This document shows, in pieces, positions 40,724 through 49,573 of a stretch of DNA of 64,000 bases. The notes under the pieces are model-generated. The model was not told where the DNA came from. It ran no database searches and was given only the letters and a program-made list of their open reading frames with translations. This stretch comes from an uncultured Fidelibacterota bacterium (GTDB lineage Bacteria > Fidelibacterota > UBA8477 > JABMPR01). Within the stretch, counting starts at the first letter, position 1. Each line of letters starts with the position of its first letter. The position numbers were made by a program, and so were the translations under genes. Location: positions 1 through 64,000 of the forward strand of contig CALBFA010000103.1 in the NCBI GenBank assembly GCA_937888365.1, read 5' to 3'.

Positions 40724-42550
40724 ATGGCGAGAATTCCTGAACATATAATTGAGCAAGTTCGAGAAGCCAATGATGTTTACGATGTTGTCTCTGAATATGT
40801 CCAACTCAAACGATCCGGTACAAATTATTTTGGTCGATGTCCTTTTCATGACGAAAAAACAGCCTCGTTTAGTGTCAGTACGCAAAAGCAAATTTATCAC
40901 TGTTTTGGATGCGGAAAAGGCGGCAGCGTCATCAATTTTATGATGGAAATTGAAAATCTGGATTTCATCTCATCGGTTCGGAATCTTGCAGAGCGGGCCA
41001 ATATTACTATTGAAGAATCAGCGCCACGTGCTGCAAATGACGACCAAAATGCGCAGCTATATAATCTCCATGAATTGGCGGCTCGCGTTTTTCAACGCAT
41101 CTTGCTTGATAAAGAGGGCGAGAATGCGCTGGCCTATTTTCGTCAGCGTAAACTCAGCGAAGAGAGCATTAAACAATTTAAATTAGGCTACGCACCGAAT
41201 CGTTGGGACACCTTTACAACGGAGGCTATGAAACTTGGTTTGCCTCGCAATATTCTGGAAATGAGCGGTCTCATTAGTGTTAATCAGCAAGGCAATTTAT
41301 ATGATCGTTTTCGCAGTCGTCTGATGGTTCCTATTTATAATTTAAATAATAGAGTGACGGCTTTTGGCGGACGGATATTTGAAGAAGAAGATAACGCCAA
41401 GTATATGAACTCTCCAGAGACGCCCATCTATCACAAAAGTAATATTTTATACGGACTTCATCTTTCTAAAGAAGCGATGCGGAAAAAGAAAACAGCCATC
41501 GTTATGGAAGGCTATTTCGACATGATGCGGGTTTTTCAAGAAGGATTCCATTATGGCGTTGCCGGATCTGGGACAGCGTTTACACTGCAACAAGCCAAAC
41601 TTTTGAAACGATTCTCAGACAAAGCCATTCTATGCTATGATTCCGATAATGCTGGACGAGTCGCCGCCGAAAAAGCCGGACGCTTATTATTGAATGAAGG
41701 TCTGGATGTTAAAATCATGGTTCTCGAAAACGGCGAAGATCCGGACAGTTTTTTTGACCATCATGATGCGGAAGCATTTCAACGCAAAATTGATTCGTCA
41801 GTTGATTATATGGATTACGTGCTTTCGTGGCGAGGCGATACGCTCAAAAGTATTAATGGAAAAAATACCTTCATCAATAGCTTTTTAGACGACCTCTCTC
41901 AGCTTGATAATTCAATTATAAGAGAACTTTTAGCGCAGCAACTTGCCGAAGGATTGGGGCTTGATGCTAGCAATATTAAAACAGTTTTACAGCAAAAAGT
42001 TGCGCCTCAAGAACGACGAGAATTTTTTCGAGATCAGCGCTCCCAGCATCAGGCAGAAGCGCAAATTGAACAGCCCAAAGGCATCCACGAAAAGCAGGAA
42101 AAAGCTGAGTTAAGCCTCTTGAGACTACATTTATCAAATGAAAATGATGGAAAAGATGAATCATTTGATGTGAAAGAATATTTGGAATGGTTGCTGGATT
42201 CTTTAGATGATGAATTTATTAAGATCCTAAAATATAAAGAATTATTCCAATTTATTCGGGGACGACTCCGTAAAAAAGAATTCCCTATTAATCCACGCAG
42301 GCTAATGGATGAACTGCAAAATCAGACCTTCGTTAATATTGTGTCAGGACTTTATGCCAATTCTGGAGCTATTCCTGCAAGCGTTCAAGAAGCGACAGAT
42401 TGTATTATTGCGATTAAACAAATTAAACAAAAGACACGATTAAATGAATTGCGATCACGTCTTCGCTTGCCTGAAACGGATGAAAAAGTGATGATGTCAA
42501 TTTTAAACGAAATGAAAGAAATTCAGGATAACCCCATACTGACAATATAA
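40724..42550 (+). CDS. dnaG: DNA primase
   Basis: MARIPEHIIEQVREANDVYDVVSEYVQLKRSGTNYFGRCPFHDEKTASFSVSTQKQIYHCFGCGKGGSVINFMM (CHC2 zinc finger); Toprim VMEGYFDMM...ILCYDSDNAGRVAAEKAG. ORF opens at 40688; likely start 40724. Confidence 0.95.
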   Translation: MARIPEHIIEQVREANDVYDVVSEYVQLKRSGTNYFGRCPFHDEKTASFSVSTQKQIYHCFGCGKGGSVINFMMEIENLDFISSVRNLAERANITIEESAPRAANDDQNAQLYNLHELAARVFQRILLDKEGENALAYFRQRKLSEESIKQFKLGYAPNRWDTFTTEAMKLGLPRNILEMSGLISVNQQGNLYDRFRSRLMVPIYNLNNRVTAFGGRIFEEEDNAKYMNSPETPIYHKSNILYGLHLSKEAMRKKKTAIVMEGYFDMMRVFQEGFHYGVAGSGTAFTLQQAKLLKRFSDKAILCYDSDNAGRVAAEKAGRLLLNEGLDVKIMVLENGEDPDSFFDHHDAEAFQRKIDSSVDYMDYVLSWRGDTLKSINGKNTFINSFLDDLSQLDNSIIRELLAQQLAEGLGLDASNIKTVLQQKVAPQERREFFRDQRSQHQAEAQIEQPKGIHEKQEKAELSLLRLHLSNENDGKDESFDVKEYLEWLLDSLDDEFIKILKYKELFQFIRGRLRKKEFPINPRRLMDELQNQTFVNIVSGLYANSGAIPASVQEATDCIIAIKQIKQKTRLNELRSRLRLPETDEKVMMSILNEMKEIQDNPILTI

Positions 42551-44751
42551 TGGTAAAACGAACGTTCCTATATTTACTGGTTTTGGTTGAAGTAGTCATT
42601 TTGTTTTCGTGTACAGAAGCAAAAGAAAAAATTGACACCGTTCCGCCGACGATTACGTGGATTAGTCCGAGCGTCATTAATGCAAACGTAAGTGGTATTT
42701 ACACCCTTGAAGTCAAAGCGTATGACAACAATCTTATGGCGAGTGTCGTTTTCCTTCTTCATAATGATACGCTTGGCGTTGCGCAACGACACGCTGGCGA
42801 TATTTGGTCATTTAATTGGGATACGCATCAATATAATAATGGTGATTCATTGCCTGATTTAGACGCCGTTGCGATGGATCAGGTGGGTTTGATTAATCAT
42901 ACCGGTTCGCGACAAGTGAAAATAAATAATATAGGTGTTCCGCCGCTGCCATCACAAATAGCATTTATTCGAGCTCCGAATGTGAAACCCTATTTTGATA
43001 AATACAGGCTGGAAATTTTCTGGACCAAATCGAAAGATGCCAATTTTGGGCATTATCTACTATTACGAGATAGTTTGGAATTTACAACGCAAGGAGATCG
43101 AGTATTTCACCATATTTATGCACGCGATAGCGTCAATTTTATAGACAATTTAAACAATATGGACGTCGGACGATATTACTATGCTGTCATCGTTGTGGAT
43201 GATTCATTGCCGTCAGCTTTATCGAATGTGGACTATGGTGAAATCGGTGTATTGACGGACACTGTTACGGTGAATATTGATGCTGTCGCAAAACATGCAA
43301 TTGCTCTGAGATGGGATAAAACCGACGATTTCTATTTTAAAAACTATCTCATTTATCGAAGTGAATCTGACATCATTGATACCTCAATAGCGCCTATAGC
43401 CATCATAAATAGTCGCTTTTCGATAAACCATAATGACGCGAACCTTAAGCAGACAACGAATTATACTTATGGTTTGGTGATTGAAGATACACGAGGAGTG
43501 AAATACTTGACGAATAGTGTTTCAGGCGAAACGCTTCCCCTTGAAGCCGTTGAACTAAATAATTTGACAAATATTGGGAAATATGAAATTACATTAAATT
43601 GGAATCCATCTTCGGACAATGATGTTTTGGGTTATCGCGTTATCCATAGTCATAACGGCAATAGTGAAATTGTGGCAGAACTAGATGGACGTTTGATTTC
43701 GTCGTATCATGATGTCAATCTCAATCAGGATACGGATTATACCTATACTCTTATAACGATTGATTCTTTAGAAGAAAAAACGAGTGTTGAAAAAACAGGG
43801 CGGACTCAGAAAATTGTTCCCGTAACCTTGCTTTCAGCTCAATCAGGCGACTATAATGTTACGATAAATTGGTCGCAGTATTCTTCACCCGCGAATGATT
43901 TTGTTTTTTATGATGTTCAACGACGAATCACAGGATCATGGGAGACACTAACATCAATCGACACAAAAGCGACACTTCAATACAGCGATAACAATGGCGA
44001 CTATGGAACAATTTACGAATACGCCATCACCGTTCGGGACACAAATGGCGGCGTAGCGCAAAGCAATAGCCAATTTCAACATGTCCGTGAATTGTATCGA
44101 GTAAATGTGAATGATGTTACAATCAATGAATCGGGTAATCTCATCGTTAATTGGGCGTGGGCAAATCAATCAGAAGCTTATTTTGACCATTACGAATTAG
44201 TGCGATATAGCAATCTCTATGTCCGTGTAAATGGGAATAAGCAATATTTAATTGATAATATTCCTAATCCATTACCTCATGTTCCTTTTGCTGATGACTC
44301 TGTCGTCGTACAGGTGATATCAGGCGCTTCAACTCAACAATTTATTGATACGGGTGTAACGCATAACTCAGGACTCTATGGGTATCGTATTTTAGTTGTT
44401 GACGGACAGGGGAATTTTGAGCGTGGGAATATGTCAGGGAATTATGAAGGTGAAGGTATTTTACCGGAGCAAGTTCAATTGAATGCAGCAACGAACATTA
44501 CGTCACATAGCGCATCTTTAAATTGGAATACGACTCAACCAGGCAATACATATCATATTTACAGCGATTTTTATGCAGATAGCTTAAGCCTCGAGGGAAG
44601 CAATTTACATATGAGTGTTACAGGCTCAACCAATGCGACCATAGAAAATTTGCAAAGTGGACTTCGATACTATTTTTGTATTTGGACCGAGGATAATTAC
44701 GGTAATATTTCGGATCAAAGTAATATTATTGAGGTTGAGACATTATTTTGA
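42550..44751 (+). CDS. Secreted multi-fibronectin-type-III-like protein
   Basis: Repeated beta-sandwich pattern (KYEITLNWNPSSDNDVLGYRVIHSHNG; DYNVTINWSQYSSPANDFVFYDVQRR; SHSASLNWNTTQPGNTYHIYSD). Start overlaps the dnaG stop (TAATG). Confidence 0.75.
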   Translation: MVKRTFLYLLVLVEVVILFSCTEAKEKIDTVPPTITWISPSVINANVSGIYTLEVKAYDNNLMASVVFLLHNDTLGVAQRHAGDIWSFNWDTHQYNNGDSLPDLDAVAMDQVGLINHTGSRQVKINNIGVPPLPSQIAFIRAPNVKPYFDKYRLEIFWTKSKDANFGHYLLLRDSLEFTTQGDRVFHHIYARDSVNFIDNLNNMDVGRYYYAVIVVDDSLPSALSNVDYGEIGVLTDTVTVNIDAVAKHAIALRWDKTDDFYFKNYLIYRSESDIIDTSIAPIAIINSRFSINHNDANLKQTTNYTYGLVIEDTRGVKYLTNSVSGETLPLEAVELNNLTNIGKYEITLNWNPSSDNDVLGYRVIHSHNGNSEIVAELDGRLISSYHDVNLNQDTDYTYTLITIDSLEEKTSVEKTGRTQKIVPVTLLSAQSGDYNVTINWSQYSSPANDFVFYDVQRRITGSWETLTSIDTKATLQYSDNNGDYGTIYEYAITVRDTNGGVAQSNSQFQHVRELYRVNVNDVTINESGNLIVNWAWANQSEAYFDHYELVRYSNLYVRVNGNKQYLIDNIPNPLPHVPFADDSVVVQVISGASTQQFIDTGVTHNSGLYGYRILVVDGQGNFERGNMSGNYEGEGILPEQVQLNAATNITSHSASLNWNTTQPGNTYHIYSDFYADSLSLEGSNLHMSVTGSTNATIENLQSGLRYYFCIWTEDNYGNISDQSNIIEVETLF

Positions 44752-45536
44752 TTTTGAAACAAAGAAAAAATATCGTTAAGAATATTTTTATTCTAACAAT
44801 CGTTTTTTTAGGAATAGTGGCCTGTGGCAAAGACACATATTGGCCGTCTTTAGAACTTATTTCAGAAACGGACAATGAAGGATATGTGGAAATTAATGGT
44901 GTTGATTTAAGCGAATATACCAATGGTTTTACGATTGAAATTTGGTTTCGTATTGACGAGGCTCAAAACGGTGCCCCTTGTATATTCCAATTCCCAGGAC
45001 AGAATCAATCAAACGCTTTAGCGATATTTGCAGATCCCATTAACACGAGTGAATTAATCGTATTTTGGAAAAATGAACAATCAAGGATTAGTTTTACCGG
45101 CGATATTTTAGACGGTGAATTCCATTCGCTTATGTGTAGTTGGGACGGCACCTATATTAATGCCTATGTCGATGGGAGTCGACGACTCCAAAAAGAGCGC
45201 AGCTTTTTAACCGAAAATAATTTAACGCGAATGCTACTTGGAGCAGACTTCGATGAGGGCAGTACAAAGGCTGATAACACTTTTACTGGACTCGTCCACG
45301 AATTAAGAATTTGGTCAACGGCCTTAACGGATGAATTGATTTCTTTTCATGGATCCCATGCTGATAAACTCCTTGAGATATATAATCCACGTTATATGGA
45401 AAATTTAGATCATGTCTGGAGATTCAATAGCTCAAACCAAAATACAAATTTAATCCCAGATGATACACCAAAATCCACAAAAGTTGATGCTCAAGTCATT
45501 GGCTCATTCTCTTGGTCAATGGATGGGCCGAATTAA
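44748..45536 (+). CDS. LamG/concanavalin-like domain lipoprotein
   Basis: Lipobox VFLGIVACGKD; LamG pattern FTIEIWFRIDEAQNG...GEFHSLMCSWDGTYINAYVDGSRRLQ...GLVHELRIWSTALT. Confidence 0.8.
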   Translation: MILKQRKNIVKNIFILTIVFLGIVACGKDTYWPSLELISETDNEGYVEINGVDLSEYTNGFTIEIWFRIDEAQNGAPCIFQFPGQNQSNALAIFADPINTSELIVFWKNEQSRISFTGDILDGEFHSLMCSWDGTYINAYVDGSRRLQKERSFLTENNLTRMLLGADFDEGSTKADNTFTGLVHELRIWSTALTDELISFHGSHADKLLEIYNPRYMENLDHVWRFNSSNQNTNLIPDDTPKSTKVDAQVIGSFSWSMDGPN

Positions 45537-45546
45537 CACTGAATAA

Positions 45547-45990
45547 ATGCCAGACAAAGAACGAAACATGTTAAACGTGTCTAAAAAATATTTACTTCTT
45601 ATTTCAGGAATTCTTTGGAGCGGAGTGGGCCTATTTTTAAATATTCTCGCTTTTAATTGGTTTCTAAAAGTTGATTCACACTATTCATTCATGCTACCAG
45701 CAGAAGGGCTTTTTATAGGGTTAATGATTGCTGTTTTTGGGTTAAACCGTGTTATGCAAAAGAATTCGAGTCGTATTATGTCATTACCAGAATCTTCACA
45801 TATTCTGCATTTTCAAGCAAAAAAAAGTTACCTACTGGTTGCTGTTATGATGACCATGGGAATCGTTATTAGAAACACAAACTTACTACCGCAAATTTTC
45901 AAAATTCCGTCCTACATTGCAATGGGAACAGGTCTATTTTTAACGAGTTTTGGATATTTTAAAAAATTCTTTCAATTCAATATAGACTAA
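45547..45990 (+). CDS. Hypothetical membrane protein
   Basis: 147 aa, four hydrophobic segments. Confidence 0.5.
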   Translation: MPDKERNMLNVSKKYLLLISGILWSGVGLFLNILAFNWFLKVDSHYSFMLPAEGLFIGLMIAVFGLNRVMQKNSSRIMSLPESSHILHFQAKKSYLLVAVMMTMGIVIRNTNLLPQIFKIPSYIAMGTGLFLTSFGYFKKFFQFNID

Positions 45991-46012
45991 ACGTTTGCAG
46001 GATTTAAAAAGA

Positions 46013-46456
46013 TCATTTTCTCTTAAAGAATAATACTTCTCCGTAGGGATAGCTGCTAAATATTAAGGCAAAGCCAATGCTGAAATCTAGCAATGCAATA
46101 GCAATCATTAAATAATATTGTCCTTGTGCAAATCGAGATAAAAGAACCCCAGCAGTTACCATTATAATGAGGGCAATAACAAATTTTCCTGAAAATATAT
46201 TCCACCATTGAACATTTTTTAACTGTAAAATTCGATTAATATTTTTGTGGGCGCTATTAAAAAAGACGAGTTTAGTTTTTAGTATTGCAATACAAATTCC
46301 GATTGTCAAAATTGTCAAATAGTTAAATATATTTGATTCCAATTGTATGGCTGTTTGGGCTAAAGAATGTCCTTTCCAAATAAGAACACTCGCCCCGATA
46401 TACCAAAATAATAGGGCAAAAGAGAGAGCGAGAGTTGATTTTACTGTTTTAAGCAT
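46013..46456 (-). CDS. Hypothetical 4-TM membrane protein
   Basis: 147 aa with four hydrophobic segments; no convincing + strand ORF at the site; the only clear minus-strand gene in the window. Confidence 0.55.
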   Translation of the reverse strand: MLKTVKSTLALSFALLFWYIGASVLIWKGHSLAQTAIQLESNIFNYLTILTIGICIAILKTKLVFFNSAHKNINRILQLKNVQWWNIFSGKFVIALIIMVTAGVLLSRFAQGQYYLMIAIALLDFSIGFALIFSSYPYGEVLFFKRK

Positions 46457-46636
46457 TGTCCCACAATTAGACTCATCAGTCGAATAATGTCAAGGGAATT
46501 CAAATAAGTATCTATAATTAAAATGAGAATTGAGATAAAAATGCTAAAAACAACGCAGATATATTAGAAAATTATTGTATATTAATTTACTATTAGCAAT
46601 CCCTAAAAACCTATATATATTATTAGTAACTATGAC

Positions 46637-47473
46637 ATGAGGCACGCATTGGAACGTAAACACATAATAGCACTCAAAACATTCGGATTCACTGCAAACG
46701 AGAGCAAAGCATACCTTACTCTACTTCAGACGAACCCAGCTACTGGTTATGAAATAAGTGGCAAAAGTGGTATCCCCCGCTCAGCAATATACGAAATTTT
46801 GAAACGCTTGGAAACAAACGGGCTTGTAAGTGCTATTGATACCAATCCTACACGATATATTCCGCTACCCCCTGATCAATTATTTGAATACCTAGAGTCA
46901 AAATTCTCTGGAAACATGCTTGAGTTAAAAGCGAGCTTAAAAAATATTGATACCGAAATGGAAGTGGGCGATTTATGGAATATTCGCGGTTACGATAATA
47001 TGATTGAAAAATCGCGCGCTCTTATCCAAAATGCTCAACAAAATATTTATATCTCCTGCTGGAACTCAGAATACAATAAATTAATGCCAGACTTGCGCCA
47101 AGCAGAAGCGAGAGGGATTAAAATCGTTGTCTTTTCATTTTGTAATATTCAAGATAAAATTGGACAAGTATTTTGCTACAATTTTGATAGTTCGGAACTG
47201 GAAAAAATGTGGAATAAAAAGATACTCATTGTTGTCGATCGAACATCTGCATTGCTTGGCGGAGTCGAAAATTTACCTACAAACAAAGTAGCATGGACAA
47301 AGAATAGCGCCATTGTATCCATTGCATTAAACTATATTATTTTGGATTTAACGCTGTTAGGTCAGCGGTTTAAACTTAACGTTAGTAGTGTTTTAGCCGA
47401 AATGCTAGAGGGTGATATTAGAGTTTTGGACGATTTATTAATAGGGCAACAAATAACGTCCAACAAAAGCTGA
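46637..47473 (+). CDS. TrmB family transcriptional regulator
   Basis: TrmB wHTH LKTFGFTANESKAYLTLLQTNPATGYEISGKSGIPRSAIYEILKRLETNGLVSAIDTNPTRYIPLPPDQLFEYLESKF, then PLD-like effector-binding half. Confidence 0.85.
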   Translation: MRHALERKHIIALKTFGFTANESKAYLTLLQTNPATGYEISGKSGIPRSAIYEILKRLETNGLVSAIDTNPTRYIPLPPDQLFEYLESKFSGNMLELKASLKNIDTEMEVGDLWNIRGYDNMIEKSRALIQNAQQNIYISCWNSEYNKLMPDLRQAEARGIKIVVFSFCNIQDKIGQVFCYNFDSSELEKMWNKKILIVVDRTSALLGGVENLPTNKVAWTKNSAIVSIALNYIILDLTLLGQRFKLNVSSVLAEMLEGDIRVLDDLLIGQQITSNKS

Positions 47474-47554
47474 ATTCTACATTTTTAAAATTATGTTGCG
47501 ATTCGCACTACACAAAAAAACAAAAACAATAATTATTTACATAGGAGGTTAAAA

Positions 47555-48574
47555 ATGGGCAAAATTAAAATAGGGCTCATGGGTTTTGGGGAAATCGGGA
47601 GAGACATCTACCGTCTTTCAACTCAACTTGATGATGTCGATGTTACCGCCATTAGCGATATTGGGAAACCAGAAATTCTTCATTACTTACTCAATGCAGA
47701 AGGTTTACCTGATCAAAAAGAAGTGTCGATTGATGGCAACTATCTTGTTTGTGGTAAGCAAAAAACAAGAATGGTTAAAGGCATTGCTCCATCAGATGTC
47801 CCCTGGGATGTGTTAGATGTTGATTATGTCATTGACACGACTCAAAAATACTCAACAAAAGAAGACATGGCTGACCATATCAAAGCAGGCGCTAAACGTG
47901 TAATTCTTGCAAGTTTACCCACGAATGATATTGATGCAATCATCATTCCTGGCATTAATGACGATTCAGCAAAAGCGAGCGATGTGTTTATTTCAGCCGG
48001 TTCCGCTACAACAAACGCTTTAGCTATCATGCTAAAAGTTATTGATGATGCCTTTGGCATTGAGTATGCCATGATGACATCGATTCATGCTTATACAAGC
48101 GATCAGCCTATCCGTGATCGTGTCGCTAAAGACTTTCGTCGCAGTCGTTCCGCCGCCGAAAATATTATTCCTAATATCTCGCGTGCGACTTCTTTCGTTG
48201 AGAAAATCTTGCCTAAATTCGCTGGAAAAATTGACGGCTCAGCTTTGAACGTACCCGTTGGAATGGGCTCACTTTTGGATTTATCGTCCGTACTGACAAG
48301 AATACCCGATACCGTTGAAGAATTTAATGCTGCCATTGAAGCGGGTTTAAATAAAATTCCTGATGTTGCAGAAGTTGTCCATGACCCAATTGTTTCCAGC
48401 GATGTCATCGGAAATAGAAAATCGGTTGTATTTGATGAGCTCGCAACGCTTAAAACAAAAGGTAGAATGGTGAAAACACTTTCTTGGTATGACAATAGTT
48501 TAGCTCAAGCAGCTCGCATTCTAGATGTCGTAAAAATATATGGAAAATTGGATGGTAAAGGAGGCAACGCATGA
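47555..48574 (+). CDS. GAPDH-like paralog lacking the catalytic cysteine (predicted pseudoenzyme)
   Basis: 339 aa, collinear with GAPDH (LMGFGEIGR; IHAYTSDQ; FRRSRSAAENIIP; GRMVKTLSWYDN) but the active-site motif is SAGSATTNALA instead of SNASCTTNCLA. RBS AGGAGG upstream. Confidence 0.88.
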   Translation: MGKIKIGLMGFGEIGRDIYRLSTQLDDVDVTAISDIGKPEILHYLLNAEGLPDQKEVSIDGNYLVCGKQKTRMVKGIAPSDVPWDVLDVDYVIDTTQKYSTKEDMADHIKAGAKRVILASLPTNDIDAIIIPGINDDSAKASDVFISAGSATTNALAIMLKVIDDAFGIEYAMMTSIHAYTSDQPIRDRVAKDFRRSRSAAENIIPNISRATSFVEKILPKFAGKIDGSALNVPVGMGSLLDLSSVLTRIPDTVEEFNAAIEAGLNKIPDVAEVVHDPIVSSDVIGNRKSVVFDELATLKTKGRMVKTLSWYDNSLAQAARILDVVKIYGKLDGKGGNA

Positions 48575-49572
48575 AAATTGCAATAAATGGCTTTGGCCGA
48601 ATCGGACGTTCTGTTTTCAGAATTCTTGAAAAAAGAGATGATATAGATGTAGTTGCCATCAATGACCTATTTGATCATAATGCCTTGGCATATTTACTAC
48701 GCTATGATACCGTAATGGGACGACTTCCTGGTGGAGCAAAAATCGAAGATGACATGATGATTACAAAGAATTCGAAAGTTAAAATGTTTAGCGAGAGAGA
48801 TCCTAAACAATTGCCTTGGGGTGATTTGGGCATCGATGTGGTCGTGGAAGCAACGGGTGTTTTTAGAAAACGTGAGCAGATTCAAATGCACTTAACAGCG
48901 GGTGCTAAGCGCGTTATTCTAACGGTCCCTTCAAAAGATGAGATTGATAATACTATTGTTATTGGCGTGAACGAAAATGAGTTAAAAGCATCTGACCTGA
49001 TTGTCTCAAATGCTTCTTGCACAACAAACTGCCTTGCACCAATGGCTAAAATATTAAATGATAATTTTGGCATCAAAGAAGGTGTGATGACTACGACGCA
49101 TGCCTATACAAATGACCAACGTCTTGCTGATGTACCGCATTCAGATTGGCGCCGCTCCCGAGCAGCAGCCGAAAATATCATCCCAACCACAACGGGTGCA
49201 GCCCGCGCTGTTGGAAAAGTTTTACCTGTTTTAAATGGTAAACTAGACGGTCTTGCAGCACGCGTTCCTGTTCCTGATGGCTCCGTCGTTGACCTTGTTT
49301 GCGAACTCGAAAAAGATGTGACCATTGAAGACATTAACGCAGCCGTAAAAGCCGCCTGTCAAACAGATCGCATGAAGAATATTGTCCAATATTCAGAAAA
49401 TCATCTGGTTTCTTCTGACATTATTGGTAATCCATTTTCATCTATTTATGATGCCTCATTTACGCGTGTTGTGGGTAAACGCATTGTTCGTACATTAAAT
49501 TGGTATGATAATGAGTGGGGATATTCAAATAGAGTCGTTGACTTGATGGGACTTATTCGAGACCTGGATTAA
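48571..49572 (+). CDS. gap: Type I glyceraldehyde-3-phosphate dehydrogenase
   Basis: KIAINGFGRIGRSVFRIL; SNASCTTNCLAPMAKILND; TTHAYTNDQRLADVPHSDWRRSRAAAENIIPTTTGAARAVGKVLP; WYDNEWGYSNRVVDL. Confidence 0.97.
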   Translation: MKIAINGFGRIGRSVFRILEKRDDIDVVAINDLFDHNALAYLLRYDTVMGRLPGGAKIEDDMMITKNSKVKMFSERDPKQLPWGDLGIDVVVEATGVFRKREQIQMHLTAGAKRVILTVPSKDEIDNTIVIGVNENELKASDLIVSNASCTTNCLAPMAKILNDNFGIKEGVMTTTHAYTNDQRLADVPHSDWRRSRAAAENIIPTTTGAARAVGKVLPVLNGKLDGLAARVPVPDGSVVDLVCELEKDVTIEDINAAVKAACQTDRMKNIVQYSENHLVSSDIIGNPFSSIYDASFTRVVGKRIVRTLNWYDNEWGYSNRVVDLMGLIRDLD

Positions 49573-49573
49573 G

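Noticed and set aside
47555-48574. GAPDH-like gene as a simple sequencing error of an active GAPDH
   Set aside because: Several substrate-site positions differ together (Cys to Ala, second Cys to Ala, Arg to Asn, TTTG to NISR) in an intact 339-codon frame, which a single base error cannot explain.
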